DNA from: Hamadaea flava | Lineage (GTDB): Bacteria; Actinomycetota; Actinomycetes; Mycobacteriales; Micromonosporaceae | NCBI RefSeq assembly: GCF_024172085.1 | Contig: NZ_JAMZDZ010000001.1 | Location: 6,572,001 to 6,636,000 of the forward strand | Reading direction: 5' to 3' | DNA length: 64,000 nt | In this document: positions 41,159-50,865 of the stretch, in pieces | Layout of the letters: every line of letters starts with the position of its first letter | Position numbering within the stretch: position 1 is the first letter of the stretch | Translations under genes and position numbers: made by a program | Notes under the pieces: generated by a model | The model's database searches: none | Told to the model about the DNA's origin: nothing | What the model saw: the letters and a program-made list of their open reading frames with translations, nothing else

Positions 41159-42334
41159 TCAGCTCGGCTGGCTGGGCTCCAGCCGGCCCAACGTGAGGGC
41201 GACTCGGAGGGTGAACGCATCTCTCGGATTGAGCGGGGCGTACCCGGTGATCTCGGCCACTCGGCGCATGCGATAGCGGACCGTGTTCGGGTGGACGAAG
41301 AGCGCCCGGGCGGTCGCCTCCAGCGCCCCGCCGTGGGTCAGGAAGGCGTCGAGCGTCTCCAGCAGCTCGCCGCCGGAACGCAGCACCGAGCCGTAGATGT
41401 CCTGCCGCAGCACCCGCCGTGCCTCGGCGTCCCCGGCCAGCGCCCGTTCGGGCAGCAGCGCCTCGGCGGCCACCGGCCGCGGTGCGGCGGGCCACGCGGC
41501 GGCGGCCCGGAAGCCGGCCAATGCCGACCGGGCGCTCGTGCTCGCCTCGTCCAGCGACGGCACCGCCGGGCCGACCACGATCGGGCCTTCGCCGAAGCCC
41601 GCGGCCAGCTTCTCCGCCGCCGCGAGCGGATCGGTCGCGCCGCCCAGGACGACCACGAGCCGGTCGCCGTGGACGCCGCCGAAGACCTCGACGCCCAGCC
41701 GCCGCGCGAGCCGGTGCACGGCGTGCAGGACGGCGGCCGCCTCGCCACCCGGGGACCGGCCCACGGCCACCGCCACCGGCGGGGCGTCCGACCACCCCAG
41801 CGCGGCGGCGCGGCTGGCCAGGACGTCGGAGGAGTCGCCGCGGAGCAGCGCGTCGACGAGGAGGGCCTGAAGGCGGGCGTCCCAAGCGCCCCGAGTCTCG
41901 GCCGCGCGGGCGTACACCCGGGCCGCGGAGAAGGCGACCTCCCGCGAATAGCGCAGGATCGCCTGCCGGAGCAGGTCCTCTTCGCCCTCGGCGGCCAGCG
42001 TCGGCACCTGCTCCTCGACGACGTCGATGGTGACCTTGATCAGCGCGACCGTCTGCTGGAGGCTGATGCTGCGGGCCAGCGCCCGGGGCGCGGCGTCGAA
42101 GATCTCGTCGGAGACCTCCTGGGTGCCCGCCCGATGATCGTCCTGACGCAGCCAGCCGACCAGCGACTGCACGCCGGACTGCGCGACGAGCATGACCCAG
42201 GCCCGCTGATCGGCTGGCATCCCCCGGAACCAGGGCAGCACCTCGTCCATCCGGGTCACGCTGGCGGTCGCCAGAGACCCGGCCGCGCGCTCGATCCGCT
42301 TGAGCGTCGCGGCCAGCGCCGGTGCCTTGGTCAT
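41159..42334 (-). CDS. fasR: FasR, PucR-type activator of fatty-acid synthesis
   Basis: A 391-residue regulator with a C-terminal PucR helix-turn-helix (ATARALFVHPNTVRYRMRRV, then AEITGYAPLNPRDAFTLRVA). The long N-terminal domain is that of the FasR group, which binds acyl-CoA in mycobacteria. Position directly upstream of fabD and in the same direction is the conserved place of FasR in Streptomyces and Mycobacterium. Its ATG lies 3 nt past the stop of the lppM-like gene, so the two are probably co-transcribed. It should activate fabD through fabF. Confidence 0.9.
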   Translation of the reverse strand: MTKAPALAATLKRIERAAGSLATASVTRMDEVLPWFRGMPADQRAWVMLVAQSGVQSLVGWLRQDDHRAGTQEVSDEIFDAAPRALARSISLQQTVALIKVTIDVVEEQVPTLAAEGEEDLLRQAILRYSREVAFSAARVYARAAETRGAWDARLQALLVDALLRGDSSDVLASRAAALGWSDAPPVAVAVGRSPGGEAAAVLHAVHRLARRLGVEVFGGVHGDRLVVVLGGATDPLAAAEKLAAGFGEGPIVVGPAVPSLDEASTSARSALAGFRAAAAWPAAPRPVAAEALLPERALAGDAEARRVLRQDIYGSVLRSGGELLETLDAFLTHGGALEATARALFVHPNTVRYRMRRVAEITGYAPLNPRDAFTLRVALTLGRLEPSQPS

Positions 42335-42337
42335 GTC

Positions 42338-43051
42338 CTACAGCATGTCATGTGGGTATTCGACAAGCGTCGGCTCCTCGATCCGGCGCGGCCGGTTGCG
42401 GCGCGACAGGAGGAAGACGACGAGCACGGTGCCGACGGCGGCCAGCCCCACGCCGGCGGCGACGAGCGGGACCCACGGGACCGGGCCGTCCACCTTCGCC
42501 CGGGCCTGGAGCGTACGTATCTCGCCGGCCTTCGGCTGCCACGACACCGTCTTCCCGGAGAGCACTCCGTTGTGTTCGGTGACCTTGCCGGGGAACGTCA
42601 CGGCGATCCGGAAGCTGAACTGATCGGCGAAGGCGCGGATCCCCGGATCGAGGAGGTTGACCGTACGCAGATCGACCGAGCCGGAGAAGGCGTACTCGTT
42701 GCCGGAGCGCACCAGGGTGAAGGCGTCCCGGCCGCTGACCCCGTTGAACTGGGCCAGTGGCGTCTTGGCATACGACACCCGTACGCCGACGAAGCCCGCG
42801 TCCTCGTATCGCTCGATGGTGGCCGTCGCGGGCAGCTTCTCCTTGTCCAGCCCGAGGGTGGCCACCAGGCGATCCTCGGACTGACCGGTGACGTTGGCGA
42901 GCCGGCGGTCCACCGCCAGCACGACGTCGCCGGAGACGGTGTCGTCGGAGTTCACCACCAGGGCGGCGTCGACCTTCATGCAACCAGCGAGGGCCAGACC
43001 GGCGATCAGCAGCGCCAGCGTCGCACGGGCCGCGGCGAGGGGGGTGCGCAT
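42338..43051 (-). CDS. LppM-like lipoprotein (DUF3153)
   Basis: A 237-residue lipoprotein. The signal peptide ends in a lipobox, LALAGC, at Cys21 (MRTPLAAARATLALLIAGLA before it). An extracytoplasmic beta-rich domain follows, beginning MKVDAALVVNSDDTVSGDVV, as in mycobacterial LppM. A C-terminal membrane segment (VPLVAAGVGLAAVGTVLVVF) and a basic tail end it. ATG 43051 is 7 nt past a TATCCT box (43059-43064), so the mRNA is leaderless. Adjacent fasR is 3 nt downstream. LppM affects mycobacterial surface and trafficking; role here unknown. Confidence 0.75.
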   Translation of the reverse strand: MRTPLAAARATLALLIAGLALAGCMKVDAALVVNSDDTVSGDVVLAVDRRLANVTGQSEDRLVATLGLDKEKLPATATIERYEDAGFVGVRVSYAKTPLAQFNGVSGRDAFTLVRSGNEYAFSGSVDLRTVNLLDPGIRAFADQFSFRIAVTFPGKVTEHNGVLSGKTVSWQPKAGEIRTLQARAKVDGPVPWVPLVAAGVGLAAVGTVLVVFLLSRRNRPRRIEEPTLVEYPHDML

Positions 43052-43160
43052 GCCGAGCAGGATACGGCCTGGGCCGCCGTTCGGCGCCAAGACGCCGTCG
43101 TCGGCGCTCGGACCTCTCGGCGGCCCAGGTCCTTACCCGTGTTCAGACCTTGTCGGCGGC

Positions 43161-43808
43161 TCAGACCTTCCGGCGGATCAGGAAGGCGATGCCGAACAGA
43201 CCCATCGCGATGACGATGACGATCGCGCCGTTGAGCGCGACGACTCGCCGCCACTCGCCCATGACCTCGCCGATGTCGGACGCGGCCTGTTTCGTCTGGG
43301 TCGCCACGCCCCCTCCGGCGCCGCCCGCGGGCGGCTGATAGGTCGTGCCCCCGCCCAGCGGTACGCCGGCCGCGCGCATCGTCGACGGCATGGTGAGTCG
43401 GCCATAGAACCAGCCTGCCGTCGTCTTCCGCTTGTCCGGCTGGGCTGCCGAGCGGAACGCGCGCGGACCGCCTGCCGCGAGCGGGTAGAGGTCGTACTGC
43501 GACTTGCCCACGCCGTCGACCGACAAGGTCACGGTGTACTTCGGACCGAGCTTGTCGGCCTTGGGCGACGAGGCGACCGCCACCCCCGTGGCGAGGAAGT
43601 CGACCTCGCCGAGCATCGACTCGAACCGGTCAGGTGTGTCCTTCGCCGAAATCGTCAGGGGCGTGTCGAGCCCCTCGCCCACGATCGTGATCTGGTTGGG
43701 CGCCGGGGCCGGTGCGGCCTGTGCCGAGGGGGCGTGCAGGCCGAACAGACCCATGGCGGCCAGCGCGAAACCGCCGATGAGTGCGCGTCGTGCCACCGTG
43801 CGTGACAT
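43161..43808 (-). CDS. Exported, C-terminally membrane-anchored protein of unknown function
   Basis: Not recognised. It has 215 residues: a Sec signal (ARRALIGGFALAAMGLFGLH, with SAQAAPAP as cleavage region), an extracytoplasmic domain with ITIVGEGLDTPLTISAKD and YTVTLSVDGVGKSQYDLYPL, a Gly/Pro-rich spacer, and one C-terminal transmembrane segment (LNGAIVIVIAMGLFGIAFLI) ending in RRKV. So it is a type I anchored surface protein. GGGGA precedes ATG 43808, and a stable hairpin lies in the leader. Codon use is normal. Confidence 0.7.
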   Translation of the reverse strand: MSRTVARRALIGGFALAAMGLFGLHAPSAQAAPAPAPNQITIVGEGLDTPLTISAKDTPDRFESMLGEVDFLATGVAVASSPKADKLGPKYTVTLSVDGVGKSQYDLYPLAAGGPRAFRSAAQPDKRKTTAGWFYGRLTMPSTMRAAGVPLGGGTTYQPPAGGAGGGVATQTKQAASDIGEVMGEWRRVVALNGAIVIVIAMGLFGIAFLIRRKV

Positions 43809-43835
43809 ATTCGGTCCCCGTTGAAGATGAATGCC

Positions 43836-43882
43836 GGTGCGGACGAAGGTGGGAACACCGAAGAAATTCCCGCCTTCGCACC
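43836..43882 (-). promoter_or_regulatory. Stable leader hairpin
   Basis: CGAAGG-T-GGGAA pairs with TTCCC-G-CCTTCG, and outer GGTG with CACC, in the 28-75 nt before the anchored-protein start. It could be an mRNA stability or attenuation element. Judged by eye. Confidence 0.35.
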
Positions 43883-43957
43883 AGAAGACACCTGGAACCT
43901 GAAGTCCGTTGCGGTAAGAAGGTCACGATTGCACAACGCTACGCGCTGTGACCATCC

Positions 43958-45394
43958 TCAGAGGAGAGTAGCGGTCGCCTGCCGTAGCCGGGCCAGCGTC
44001 TTCTCCTTGCCGAGCACCTCAAGGGACTCGAAGAGCGGCAGGCCGACCGTACGCCCGGTGACCGCTACGCGTACCGGTGCCTGCGCCTTGCCGAGCTTGA
44101 GCCCGGCGGCCTCGCCGACGGCGATCAGCGTCTCCTTCAGCGGCTCGGCCGACCAGTCCGCCAGTCCCTCGTACGCCTCGATGACGGCCGGCAGGATCGC
44201 GGCGTCCTTGGCTGCCTTGGCCCGCGCGCCCTCGTCGACGACGGGCTCGTCGAGGAAGAGGAAGTCGACGTACTCCACGATCTCGGCGAGCACCGCGATC
44301 CGCGTCTGCGCCAGCGGGGCGACCTGGGCGAAGACGGCCAAGTCGAAGGCGTTGAAGTCCCACGGCGGCGCGGTGATCCCGTATCCCCGCTCGGCCTTCT
44401 CCTCGGTCGTGAGGAACGGGCCGGTCAGCCAGGGCAGGCAGGCCTGGACGAAGTCCTCGACGGACAGTGCGCGGATGTACTCGCCGTTGAACGCGCGCAG
44501 CTTCTTCTCGTCGAAGAACGCCGGCGACGGGTTGACGTCCTCGAGCCGGAACTCGCCCTCGATCACCGACCACGGCACGATCTCCCGGTCGCCGGACGGC
44601 GCCCAGCCCAGGAGCATGAGGTAGTTGCGCATGGTGGCGGCGAGGTAGCCCTCGTCGCGGTACATCTCCAGCGCGACCTTGTCGCGGCGCTTGGACAGCT
44701 TCTGCCGCTTCTCGTTGACCACGATCGGCACGTGCGCCCAGACCGGCGGGATGTGCCCGAGCGCCTCCCACAGCATCTGCTGCTTGGGCGTGTTGGGCAG
44801 GTGCTCCTCCGCGCGGATCACGTGGGTGATCCCCATGGTCAGGTCGTCGACCACGTTGGCGAGCAGGAACACCGGCGAGCCGTCGCCCCGGGCGATCACG
44901 AAGTCCTCGATGAGCTTGTTCTCGAAGGTCGGCTCGCCGCGGATCAGGTCGACGACGACCGTCTCGCCCTCGTCCGGGGTGAGGAAGCGCAGCGCGCGGC
45001 CCTCGCCCGGGCCCAGCGCCCGGTCGCGGCAGTAGCCGTCGTAGCCGGAGTACTGGTTGCCCGTCCGCGCCTGGACCTGGTCGCGGGTGCAGTCGCAGTA
45101 GTACGCGCGGCCGGCGTCGTAGAGCCGCGTCGCGGCCTTCACGTGCTCGTCGGCGTAGGAGGACTGGAAGTAGGGGCCCTCGTAGGTGCCGCGCTCGATG
45201 CCGATCCAGTCCAGGGCGTTGAGGATGCCCTCGGTCCACTCCGGCCGGTTGCGCGCCGCGTCGGTGTCCTCGATCCGCAGGACGAACGCACCCTCGTGCT
45301 GCTTGGCGTAGATCCAGTTCTGCAGGGCCGATCGGGCCCCGCCGACGTGGAAGATACCGGTGGGAGAAGGGGCGAAGCGCACACGAACCGTCAC
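43958..45394 (-). CDS. gltX: Glutamyl-tRNA synthetase
   Basis: A 478-residue class I synthetase charging tRNA-Glu. The HIGH motif appears as [13 protein letters not shown] (residues 15-27) and KMSKS as KLSKRRDK. Zinc-type cysteines lie in [11 protein letters not shown] and [15 protein letters not shown] at the N-terminus and LRIEDTD are diagnostic for GluRS. Length and motifs fit a functional enzyme. It lies 22 bp after a GntR gene in the same direction. Confidence 0.95.
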   Translation of the reverse strand: MTVRVRFAPSPTGIFHVGGARSALQNWIYAKQHEGAFVLRIEDTDAARNRPEWTEGILNALDWIGIERGTYEGPYFQSSYADEHVKAATRLYDAGRAYYCDCTRDQVQARTGNQYSGYDGYCRDRALGPGEGRALRFLTPDEGETVVVDLIRGEPTFENKLIEDFVIARGDGSPVFLLANVVDDLTMGITHVIRAEEHLPNTPKQQMLWEALGHIPPVWAHVPIVVNEKRQKLSKRRDKVALEMYRDEGYLAATMRNYLMLLGWAPSGDREIVPWSVIEGEFRLEDVNPSPAFFDEKKLRAFNGEYIRALSVEDFVQACLPWLTGPFLTTEEKAERGYGITAPPWDFNAFDLAVFAQVAPLAQTRIAVLAEIVEYVDFLFLDEPVVDEGARAKAAKDAAILPAVIEAYEGLADWSAEPLKETLIAVGEAAGLKLGKAQAPVRVAVTGRTVGLPLFESLEVLGKEKTLARLRQATATLL

Positions 45395-45415
45395 CCCTAC
45401 CAGGGTAGAGGACGA

Positions 45416-46033
45416 CTAGCGCGCCTCGCGATGGCGTTCCCGGGCGGCGTCCAGGTGCGTACGCATCGCCGCTTCGGCCGCCTCAGGATCGCGCGCCCGG
45501 ATCGCCTCCACGATGGCGTCGTGCTCCCGTTCGGTGGAGCCCACCCCGGGAAAGGCCACCCGGTGGACGTGCAGATGGGCGTGCAGCCGCACGATCGACT
45601 CCCGGAGCACCGGGTTGCCCGAAGCCACCGCGACGGCGTCGTGGAAGGCGGCGTCGGCCGAGGTGAACGCGGCGTGGCCGGCGTACCCGGGGTCGGTGGT
45701 CGGCGCGGGCATCCGGGGGAACTCGACGGCCGGGTCGCCGAACCGGGCCGCCCGGGCCGCGGCGGCGCACTCCAGCAGCGTCCGGACCTCGAAGAGCTGC
45801 TCGAACTCGGCCGGGGTCAGCAGCGGCGCGGTGGTGTATCCGGCCATCGGCCGCTTGACCACCAGCCCGTCCGACTCCAGCCGGGCCAGCGCCTCGCGTA
45901 CGGGAGTGGGGGAGACGTCCAGTTGACGGCTGACCGCGTCGATGGTGACACGGCCGCCGGGCGGGATCACGTGATCCATGATCATGGCCTTGACGGCCTC
46001 GTAGACCTCGTCGCTGAGCGTCCGACCGCCCAT
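45416..46033 (-). CDS. GntR/FCD-family regulator of the fucose operon
   Basis: A 205-residue repressor. The N-terminal winged helix reads DEVYEAVKAMIMDHVIPPGG, then RQLDVSPTPVREALARLESD. The C-terminal FCD ligand domain carries metal-binding residues in FHDAVAVASGNPVL and VGSTEREHDAIVEAIRARDP. It is divergent from a five-gene sugar-acid operon, and the gap holds two identical 12-bp palindromes. FCD members bind uronates, hexonates or hydroxy acids, so L-fuconate or a later intermediate is a fair guess for the inducer. Confidence 0.88.
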   Translation of the reverse strand: MGGRTLSDEVYEAVKAMIMDHVIPPGGRVTIDAVSRQLDVSPTPVREALARLESDGLVVKRPMAGYTTAPLLTPAEFEQLFEVRTLLECAAAARAARFGDPAVEFPRMPAPTTDPGYAGHAAFTSADAAFHDAVAVASGNPVLRESIVRLHAHLHVHRVAFPGVGSTEREHDAIVEAIRARDPEAAEAAMRTHLDAARERHREAR

Positions 46034-46060
46034 TTCGCCCCCTTTCCCTGGCCCGGGTAC

Positions 46061-46093
46061 ATCCTATAGGATCGCCGAAGAATCCTATAGGAT
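46061..46093. promoter_or_regulatory. Twin ATCCTATAGGAT operator
   Basis: Two perfect palindromes ATCCTATAGGAT stand at 46061-46072 and 46082-46093, 21 bp apart, exactly two helical turns. They fill the gap between the GntR gene and the aldo/keto reductase gene and include TATAGG-like -10 sequences, so binding would block both promoters. Confidence 0.85.
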
Positions 46094-46113
46094 TTCCGAG
46101 CGGGAGGTGCCTG

Positions 46114-47043
46114 ATGCAGGTGGAGCTGGGCCGGACCGGCCTGACGGTCACCCGGCTGGGGCTCGGGCTGGCACCGATCGGCGGGCTCTACGCCGACGTC
46201 AGTGAACACCAGGCGCGCCAAACCGTCGACCGGGCCTGGGACCGGGGCATACGCCTCTTCGACACCGCGCCGTTCTACGGCTACGGCCGCAGCGAACTCC
46301 GATCCGGCGAGGCGCTGCGCGATCGGGGCGCCCACGTGCTGTCGACCAAGGTCGGCCGGGTGCTCGAACGGCAGGACGACGGCGACACCGATCCGGACGT
46401 CTGGGTGGGCGTCGACCCGACGGTGCGGCCCGTCTTCGACTTCTCGGCCGCGGGCGTACGCCGATCGTTCGAGGACAGCCTGCGCCGGCTCGGCCGCGAC
46501 CGGATGGACGTCGTGCACCTTCACGATCCCGACGACCACCTCGAACAGGCCGTCGCCGAGGCGTACCCGGAACTGGTCCGGCTGCGCGACGAAGGGCTCA
46601 TCACCGCGATCGGGGCCGGCGCCAACAGCGTGGAGGTGCTGGCGTACCTGGTCGAGCGGGTCGATCTCGACGTGGTGCTGATGGCTGGTCGCTACACGCT
46701 GCTCGACCGCAGCGGCACGGATCTGCTCGACCGTGCGGCCGATCGCGGGGTCGCCGTCATCGCGGCGGGCGTGTTCAACTCCGGCATCCTCGCCGATCCC
46801 CAGCCGGGCTCGACCTTCAACTACGCGGCCGCCGACGAGGAACTGCTGAACCGGGCGCTGCGCCTGAAGCGGCTCGCCGAGGAGCACGGCGTACCGCTGC
46901 GGGCGGCGGCCGTGCAGTTCCCGTTGCGCCATCCAGCCATCGCGGCTGTCCTGGTCGGACTGCGCTCGCCGGAGGAGGTCGACGACGCCGCCGACATGAT
47001 CGAGGCGGCCGTCCCGGACGAGCTGTGGGCGGTGATCGCGTGA
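46114..47043 (+). CDS. Aldo/keto reductase, probable L-fucose dehydrogenase
   Basis: A 309-residue NAD(P)-dependent AKR of the D-threo-aldose/L-fucose dehydrogenase group, oxidising L-fucose to fuconolactone. The AKR motif RLFDTAPFYGYGRSE gives Asp and Tyr; Lys is in LSTKVGRV and His in VVHLHDPDDH. GGGAGG stands 8 nt before the ATG. It is first in a five-gene operon with 4-nt overlaps or a 3-nt gap between genes. Substrate is inferred from the complete downstream pathway. Confidence 0.85.
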   Translation: MQVELGRTGLTVTRLGLGLAPIGGLYADVSEHQARQTVDRAWDRGIRLFDTAPFYGYGRSELRSGEALRDRGAHVLSTKVGRVLERQDDGDTDPDVWVGVDPTVRPVFDFSAAGVRRSFEDSLRRLGRDRMDVVHLHDPDDHLEQAVAEAYPELVRLRDEGLITAIGAGANSVEVLAYLVERVDLDVVLMAGRYTLLDRSGTDLLDRAADRGVAVIAAGVFNSGILADPQPGSTFNYAAADEELLNRALRLKRLAEEHGVPLRAAAVQFPLRHPAIAAVLVGLRSPEEVDDAADMIEAAVPDELWAVIA

Positions 47044-47876
47044 CCGAGGACGTGATCGACTCCCACCACCACCTCTGGACTTCCGGGTATGCCTGGCTCG
47101 CTGAGCCGGAGCTGGCCCCGATCCGCCGGGACTACACGGTCGACGACCTGCGGGCGCAGCTGTCCCGGGCCGGCGTCGCCAAGACGGTGCTGGTCGAGGC
47201 GGGTCGCGGCGACGACGCCGAGACGACCGAGTTCCTGGCCCTCGCCGCCGGCACGCCCGAGATCGCGGCCGTCGTCGGCTGGGCCGACCCGCTCGATCCG
47301 CGGCTCGCGGAGAAGCTCGCCGCCCATCGGGCCGGACCGGGCGGCGCCAAGCTGGCCGGCGTACGCAGCCAGATCCAGGCCGAATCCGACCCCGACTTCC
47401 TCGCCCGCCCGGACGTGATCGACGGGCTGGCCGTGATCGCCGACGCAGGGCTCGCCTTCGACCTCGTGATCCGGGCCGAGCAGCTGCCCGGCGCGGTCGT
47501 GGCGGCCCGGTCGCTGCCGCACGCCCGGCTCGTCCTCGACCACCTCGGCAAGCCGCGGATCCGCACCGGTGCGTTCAGCGCCTGGCGGACCGCTGTGGAG
47601 TATCTGGCCGCCTGCCCCACCGTGGTGGCGAAGCTGTCCGGCCTGGTGACCGAGGCGGACTGGACCGGTTGGCAGCTCGACGACCTGCGCCCGTACGCCC
47701 ACGTGGCGCTGGAGTTCTTCGGCCCGGACCGGCTCCTGTGGGGGTCGGACTGGCCGGTGGTGGAGGTGGCCGGAGGCTACGAGCGCTGGCTGGCCGCCGC
47801 GCGCGACCTGGTTCCGGCCGACCTGCACCCGGCGGTCTTCGCCGCCAACGCCGCTCGCACGTATGGATTGGACTGA
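47040..47876 (+). CDS. Amidohydrolase, probable L-fucono-lactonase
   Basis: A 278-residue TIM-barrel hydrolase of the Amidohydro_2 family. The first metal motif is IDSHHHLW, followed by VLVEAGRGDDAETTEF, the late LVLDHLGKPRI, and LLWGSDWPV with the last catalytic Asp. Members hydrolyse lactones such as L-fuconolactone and L-rhamnonolactone. GTG 47040 overlaps the reductase stop (GTGA). It makes L-fuconate in this pathway. Confidence 0.85.
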   Translation: MTEDVIDSHHHLWTSGYAWLAEPELAPIRRDYTVDDLRAQLSRAGVAKTVLVEAGRGDDAETTEFLALAAGTPEIAAVVGWADPLDPRLAEKLAAHRAGPGGAKLAGVRSQIQAESDPDFLARPDVIDGLAVIADAGLAFDLVIRAEQLPGAVVAARSLPHARLVLDHLGKPRIRTGAFSAWRTAVEYLAACPTVVAKLSGLVTEADWTGWQLDDLRPYAHVALEFFGPDRLLWGSDWPVVEVAGGYERWLAAARDLVPADLHPAVFAANAARTYGLD

Positions 47877-47879
47877 AAC

Positions 47880-48737
47880 ATGAAGTTCCTCAGGGTCGGC
47901 CCCGCCGGGGCCGAGATTCCGGTCGCCCTCGACGACTCGACGCCCGCCGTGCTCACCTGCTACGACCTGCGGTCGCTGACGGCTGACATCGACGGGGAGT
48001 TCCTGGCCCGGGTCGCGGCCGGGCTCCAGCTCACCGGGCTCCCGGAGATCGACATCGCCGGCCGGCGCCTCGGCGCGCCGCTGGCGCGCCCCGGCGTCAT
48101 CCTCTGCATCGGGCAGAACTACGCCGCGCACGCCGCCGAGTCCGGGCAGGAGCCGCCGACCCAGCCGATCATGTTCTACAAGGCGCCGAACACGCTGTCC
48201 GGCCCGTACGACGACATCCTCATCCCCCGGGGCTCGGTGAAGACGGACTGGGAGGTCGAGCTGGCCGTCGTGATCGGCAAGCGGGCGCGCTACCTGTCCT
48301 CGCCCGAGGAGGGTCTGCGCTGCGTCGGCGCGTACGCCGTGTCGAACGACGTCTCCGAGCGGACCTTCCAGATCGAGGCCTCGGGCGGGCAGTGGTCGAA
48401 GGGCAAGAGCTGCGAGACGTTCAACCCGCTCGGTCCCTGGCTCGTGACGCCGGACGAGGTCGAGGCGCAGGGCGGGCCGCAGCAGCTCAGGCTGCGGAGC
48501 TGGGTCAACGGCGAGCCGCGGCAGGACTCCTCGACCGGCGACATGATCTTCGACGTCGGCACCCTCATCTGGCACCTGTCGCAGTTCACCGTGCTGGAGC
48601 CCGGCGACATCGTCAACACCGGTACGCCGCAGGGCGTCGCGCTGTCCGGCCGGTTCCCCTACCTCCAGCCGGGCGACCTGGTGGAGGTCGAGATCGACGG
48701 GATCGGGCATCAGCGTACGCGGATGGCGGCGGCGTGA
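47880..48737 (+). CDS. FAH-family hydrolase, probable 2,4-diketo-3-deoxy-L-fuconate hydrolase
   Basis: A 285-residue member of the fumarylacetoacetate hydrolase fold. Metal ligands sit in [17 protein letters not shown] (Glu) and [15 protein letters not shown] (Asp). The catalytic-region [12 protein letters not shown] and [14 protein letters not shown] are typical. In the non-phosphorylative L-fucose route this fold cleaves 2,4-diketo-3-deoxy-L-fuconate to pyruvate and L-lactate. It lies 3 nt after the lactonase gene and overlaps the dehydratase start. Confidence 0.87.
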   Translation: MKFLRVGPAGAEIPVALDDSTPAVLTCYDLRSLTADIDGEFLARVAAGLQLTGLPEIDIAGRRLGAPLARPGVILCIGQNYAAHAAESGQEPPTQPIMFYKAPNTLSGPYDDILIPRGSVKTDWEVELAVVIGKRARYLSSPEEGLRCVGAYAVSNDVSERTFQIEASGGQWSKGKSCETFNPLGPWLVTPDEVEAQGGPQQLRLRSWVNGEPRQDSSTGDMIFDVGTLIWHLSQFTVLEPGDIVNTGTPQGVALSGRFPYLQPGDLVEVEIDGIGHQRTRMAAA

Positions 48738-50041
48738 AGATCACCGGTATGCGGGTGCACGACATCCGCTTCCCGACCTCACGGACGCTCGACGGCTCCG
48801 ACGCGATGAACCCGGATCCGGACTATTCGGCGGCGTACGTCGAGCTGCTGACCGACGACGGGCTGACCGGATACGGGCTGACCTTCACCATCGGCCGGGG
48901 CAACGACGTCTGTGTGGCGGCGATCGAGGCGATGCGCTCCTATGTGGTCGGTCAAGCCGTGGACACCGTGGATCTCGGGGAGTTCGCGCGGCGGCTGACG
49001 CACGACTCCCAGCTGCGCTGGCTCGGCCCGGAGAAGGGCGTCATGCACCTGGCGGCCGCCGCCGTCATCAACGCCGTCTGGGATCTGACCGCGCGCCGGG
49101 CCGGGTTGCCACTGTGGCGGCTGCTTTCGGCGTACACGCCGGATCAAACGGTCGACCTGATCGACTGGCGGTATCTGACCGACGCCTTGACCCCCGCGGC
49201 GGCCGTGGATCTGCTCACAGACCGAGTGGCGGGGCGCGGGCAGCGCGCGGCGGAGATCTCCGTCGCCGGATATCCGGCCTACACCACGTCGGCGGGCTGG
49301 CTCGGCTATGACGACGCCAAGGTGACCCGGCTCGCGCAGGAGGCGGTGGCCGACGGCTTCGACATGATCAAGCTGAAGGTCGGCGCCGACATCGAGGATG
49401 ACCTGCGCCGGTTCCGGGCCGCTCGGTCAGCCGTCGGTTCCGGGGTACGCATCGCCGTCGACGCCAACCAGCGCTGGGACGTGCCCGAGGCGATCGACTG
49501 GATGAAGCGGCTCGCCCCGCTCGACCCCTACTGGATCGAGGAGCCGACCAGCCCGGACGAGGTGCTCGGGCACGCCGCCATCCGCACCGGGCTGCGCGAG
49601 GCGGGGCCGGGCGGGCGGCCGATCCGGGTCGCGACCGGTGAGCACGTGCACAACCGGGTCATGTTCAAGCAACTGCTCCAGGCCGACGCTATCGACGTGG
49701 TCCAGATCGACGCGTGCCGGGTCGGCGGGGTCACCGAGAACCTCGCGATCCTGCTGCTGGCGGCGGCCTTCGGCAAGCCCGTCTGCCCGCATGCGGGCGG
49801 CGTCGGGCTGTGCGAGCTGGTGCAGCACTTCTCGTTCTACGACTACGTGGCGGTCTCCGGTTCGCTGGACGGCCGTCATCTCGAATACGTCGACCACCTC
49901 CACGAGCACTTCGTGGACCCGGTGGTCATCCGGGACGGGCGCTACCTTGCGCCTGAGCGGCCGGGCTTCTCGGCGCAGATGCGTTCGGACACCCTGACCC
50001 GGTACGCCTTCCCGGACGGTCCGGAGTGGAGGGTCCAATGA
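48734..50041 (+). CDS. L-fuconate dehydratase (enolase superfamily)
   Basis: A 435-residue enolase-superfamily dehydratase converting L-fuconate to 2-keto-3-deoxy-L-fuconate. The KxK base motif is MIKLKVGAD. Metal ligands are Asp in [10 protein letters not shown], Glu in [11 protein letters not shown] and Glu in VATGEHVHN. The N-terminal [19 protein letters not shown] and the length match fuconate dehydratase rather than mandelate racemase. GTG 48734 overlaps the previous stop (GTGA). Confidence 0.92.
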   Translation: MKITGMRVHDIRFPTSRTLDGSDAMNPDPDYSAAYVELLTDDGLTGYGLTFTIGRGNDVCVAAIEAMRSYVVGQAVDTVDLGEFARRLTHDSQLRWLGPEKGVMHLAAAAVINAVWDLTARRAGLPLWRLLSAYTPDQTVDLIDWRYLTDALTPAAAVDLLTDRVAGRGQRAAEISVAGYPAYTTSAGWLGYDDAKVTRLAQEAVADGFDMIKLKVGADIEDDLRRFRAARSAVGSGVRIAVDANQRWDVPEAIDWMKRLAPLDPYWIEEPTSPDEVLGHAAIRTGLREAGPGGRPIRVATGEHVHNRVMFKQLLQADAIDVVQIDACRVGGVTENLAILLLAAAFGKPVCPHAGGVGLCELVQHFSFYDYVAVSGSLDGRHLEYVDHLHEHFVDPVVIRDGRYLAPERPGFSAQMRSDTLTRYAFPDGPEWRVQ

Positions 50042-50748
50042 ACGACTTCGCGGGCCGGGTGGCCGCCATCACGGGTGGCGCGTCCGGCATCGGGGCGGCC
50101 TGTGCGGCGCTCTTCGAGGCGCGCGGCGCGACCGTCGCCGTCGTCGATCTGCCGGACGGCGACGTCTCGCAGCCGTTGGAAGGGGTGTTCGAGCGGATCG
50201 CCGCCGAGCACGGCGGGGTCGACATCCTCGTCAACAGCGCCGGGATCAGCGCGGTCGGGCCGGTCGAGGCCAACTCCGACGAGGAGTGGCACCGTGTGCT
50301 GGACGTCAACGTCGTCGGGATCGTCCGGGCGAGCCGGGCGGCGCTGCCCTATCTGAAGGCGTCGCCGCACGGGGGCGTCATCGTCAACATGTCGTCGATC
50401 GCGGCCACCGCCGGGCTGGTCAACCGGGCGTTGTACAGCGCTTCCAAGGGCGCGGTCCACGCCCTCACCCTGGCGATGGCGGCCGACCTCGTCGGCGACG
50501 GCGTACGGGTGTGCTGTGTCGCGCCGGGAACGGTGGACACGCCCTGGGTCGCCCGGCTGCTCGCCAACGCGGCTGACCCGGCCGCCGAACGCACCCGGCT
50601 GGCGGCCAGGCAACCCACCGGGCGCCTGGTCACCGCGGACGAGGTCGCGGCGGCGATCGCGTACCTGGCCGGGCCGGGTGCCGGGGCGACTACCGGGACG
50701 TCGCTCGCCGTCGACGGCGGGATGAGCGGGCTCCGGCTCGTCCGCTGA
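50038..50748 (+). CDS. SDR, probable 2-keto-3-deoxy-L-fuconate dehydrogenase
   Basis: A 236-residue classical [22 protein letters not shown] (NNAG variant), Ser in VNMSSIAAT, and [12 protein letters not shown]. It would oxidise C4 of 2-keto-3-deoxy-L-fuconate with NAD+. Last gene of the operon; ATG overlaps the dehydratase stop (ATGA). A 19-bp inverted repeat 22 nt after the stop may end transcription. Confidence 0.88.
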   Translation: MNDFAGRVAAITGGASGIGAACAALFEARGATVAVVDLPDGDVSQPLEGVFERIAAEHGGVDILVNSAGISAVGPVEANSDEEWHRVLDVNVVGIVRASRAALPYLKASPHGGVIVNMSSIAATAGLVNRALYSASKGAVHALTLAMAADLVGDGVRVCCVAPGTVDTPWVARLLANAADPAAERTRLAARQPTGRLVTADEVAAAIAYLAGPGAGATTGTSLAVDGGMSGLRLVR

Positions 50749-50769
50749 GCCTCACCCTCCCCGGACGTT

Positions 50770-50824
50770 CCTGATCAGGGTCGTTTCCGTGCGCCATAGC
50801 GACATGGAAACGACCCTGATCAGG
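50770..50824. terminator. Perfect 19-bp inverted repeat after the fucose operon
   Basis: Arms CCTGATCAGGGTCGTTTCC (50770-50788) and GGAAACGACCCTGATCAGG (50806-50824) flank a 17-nt loop. It lies 22 nt past the operon's stop, suiting a terminator. It shares ACCCTGATC with repeat copies A and B. Confidence 0.7.
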
Positions 50825-50865
50825 TTCGGTGTTTTCGGTCGGCTGAGGTCGGGTATCGGGCGTTC

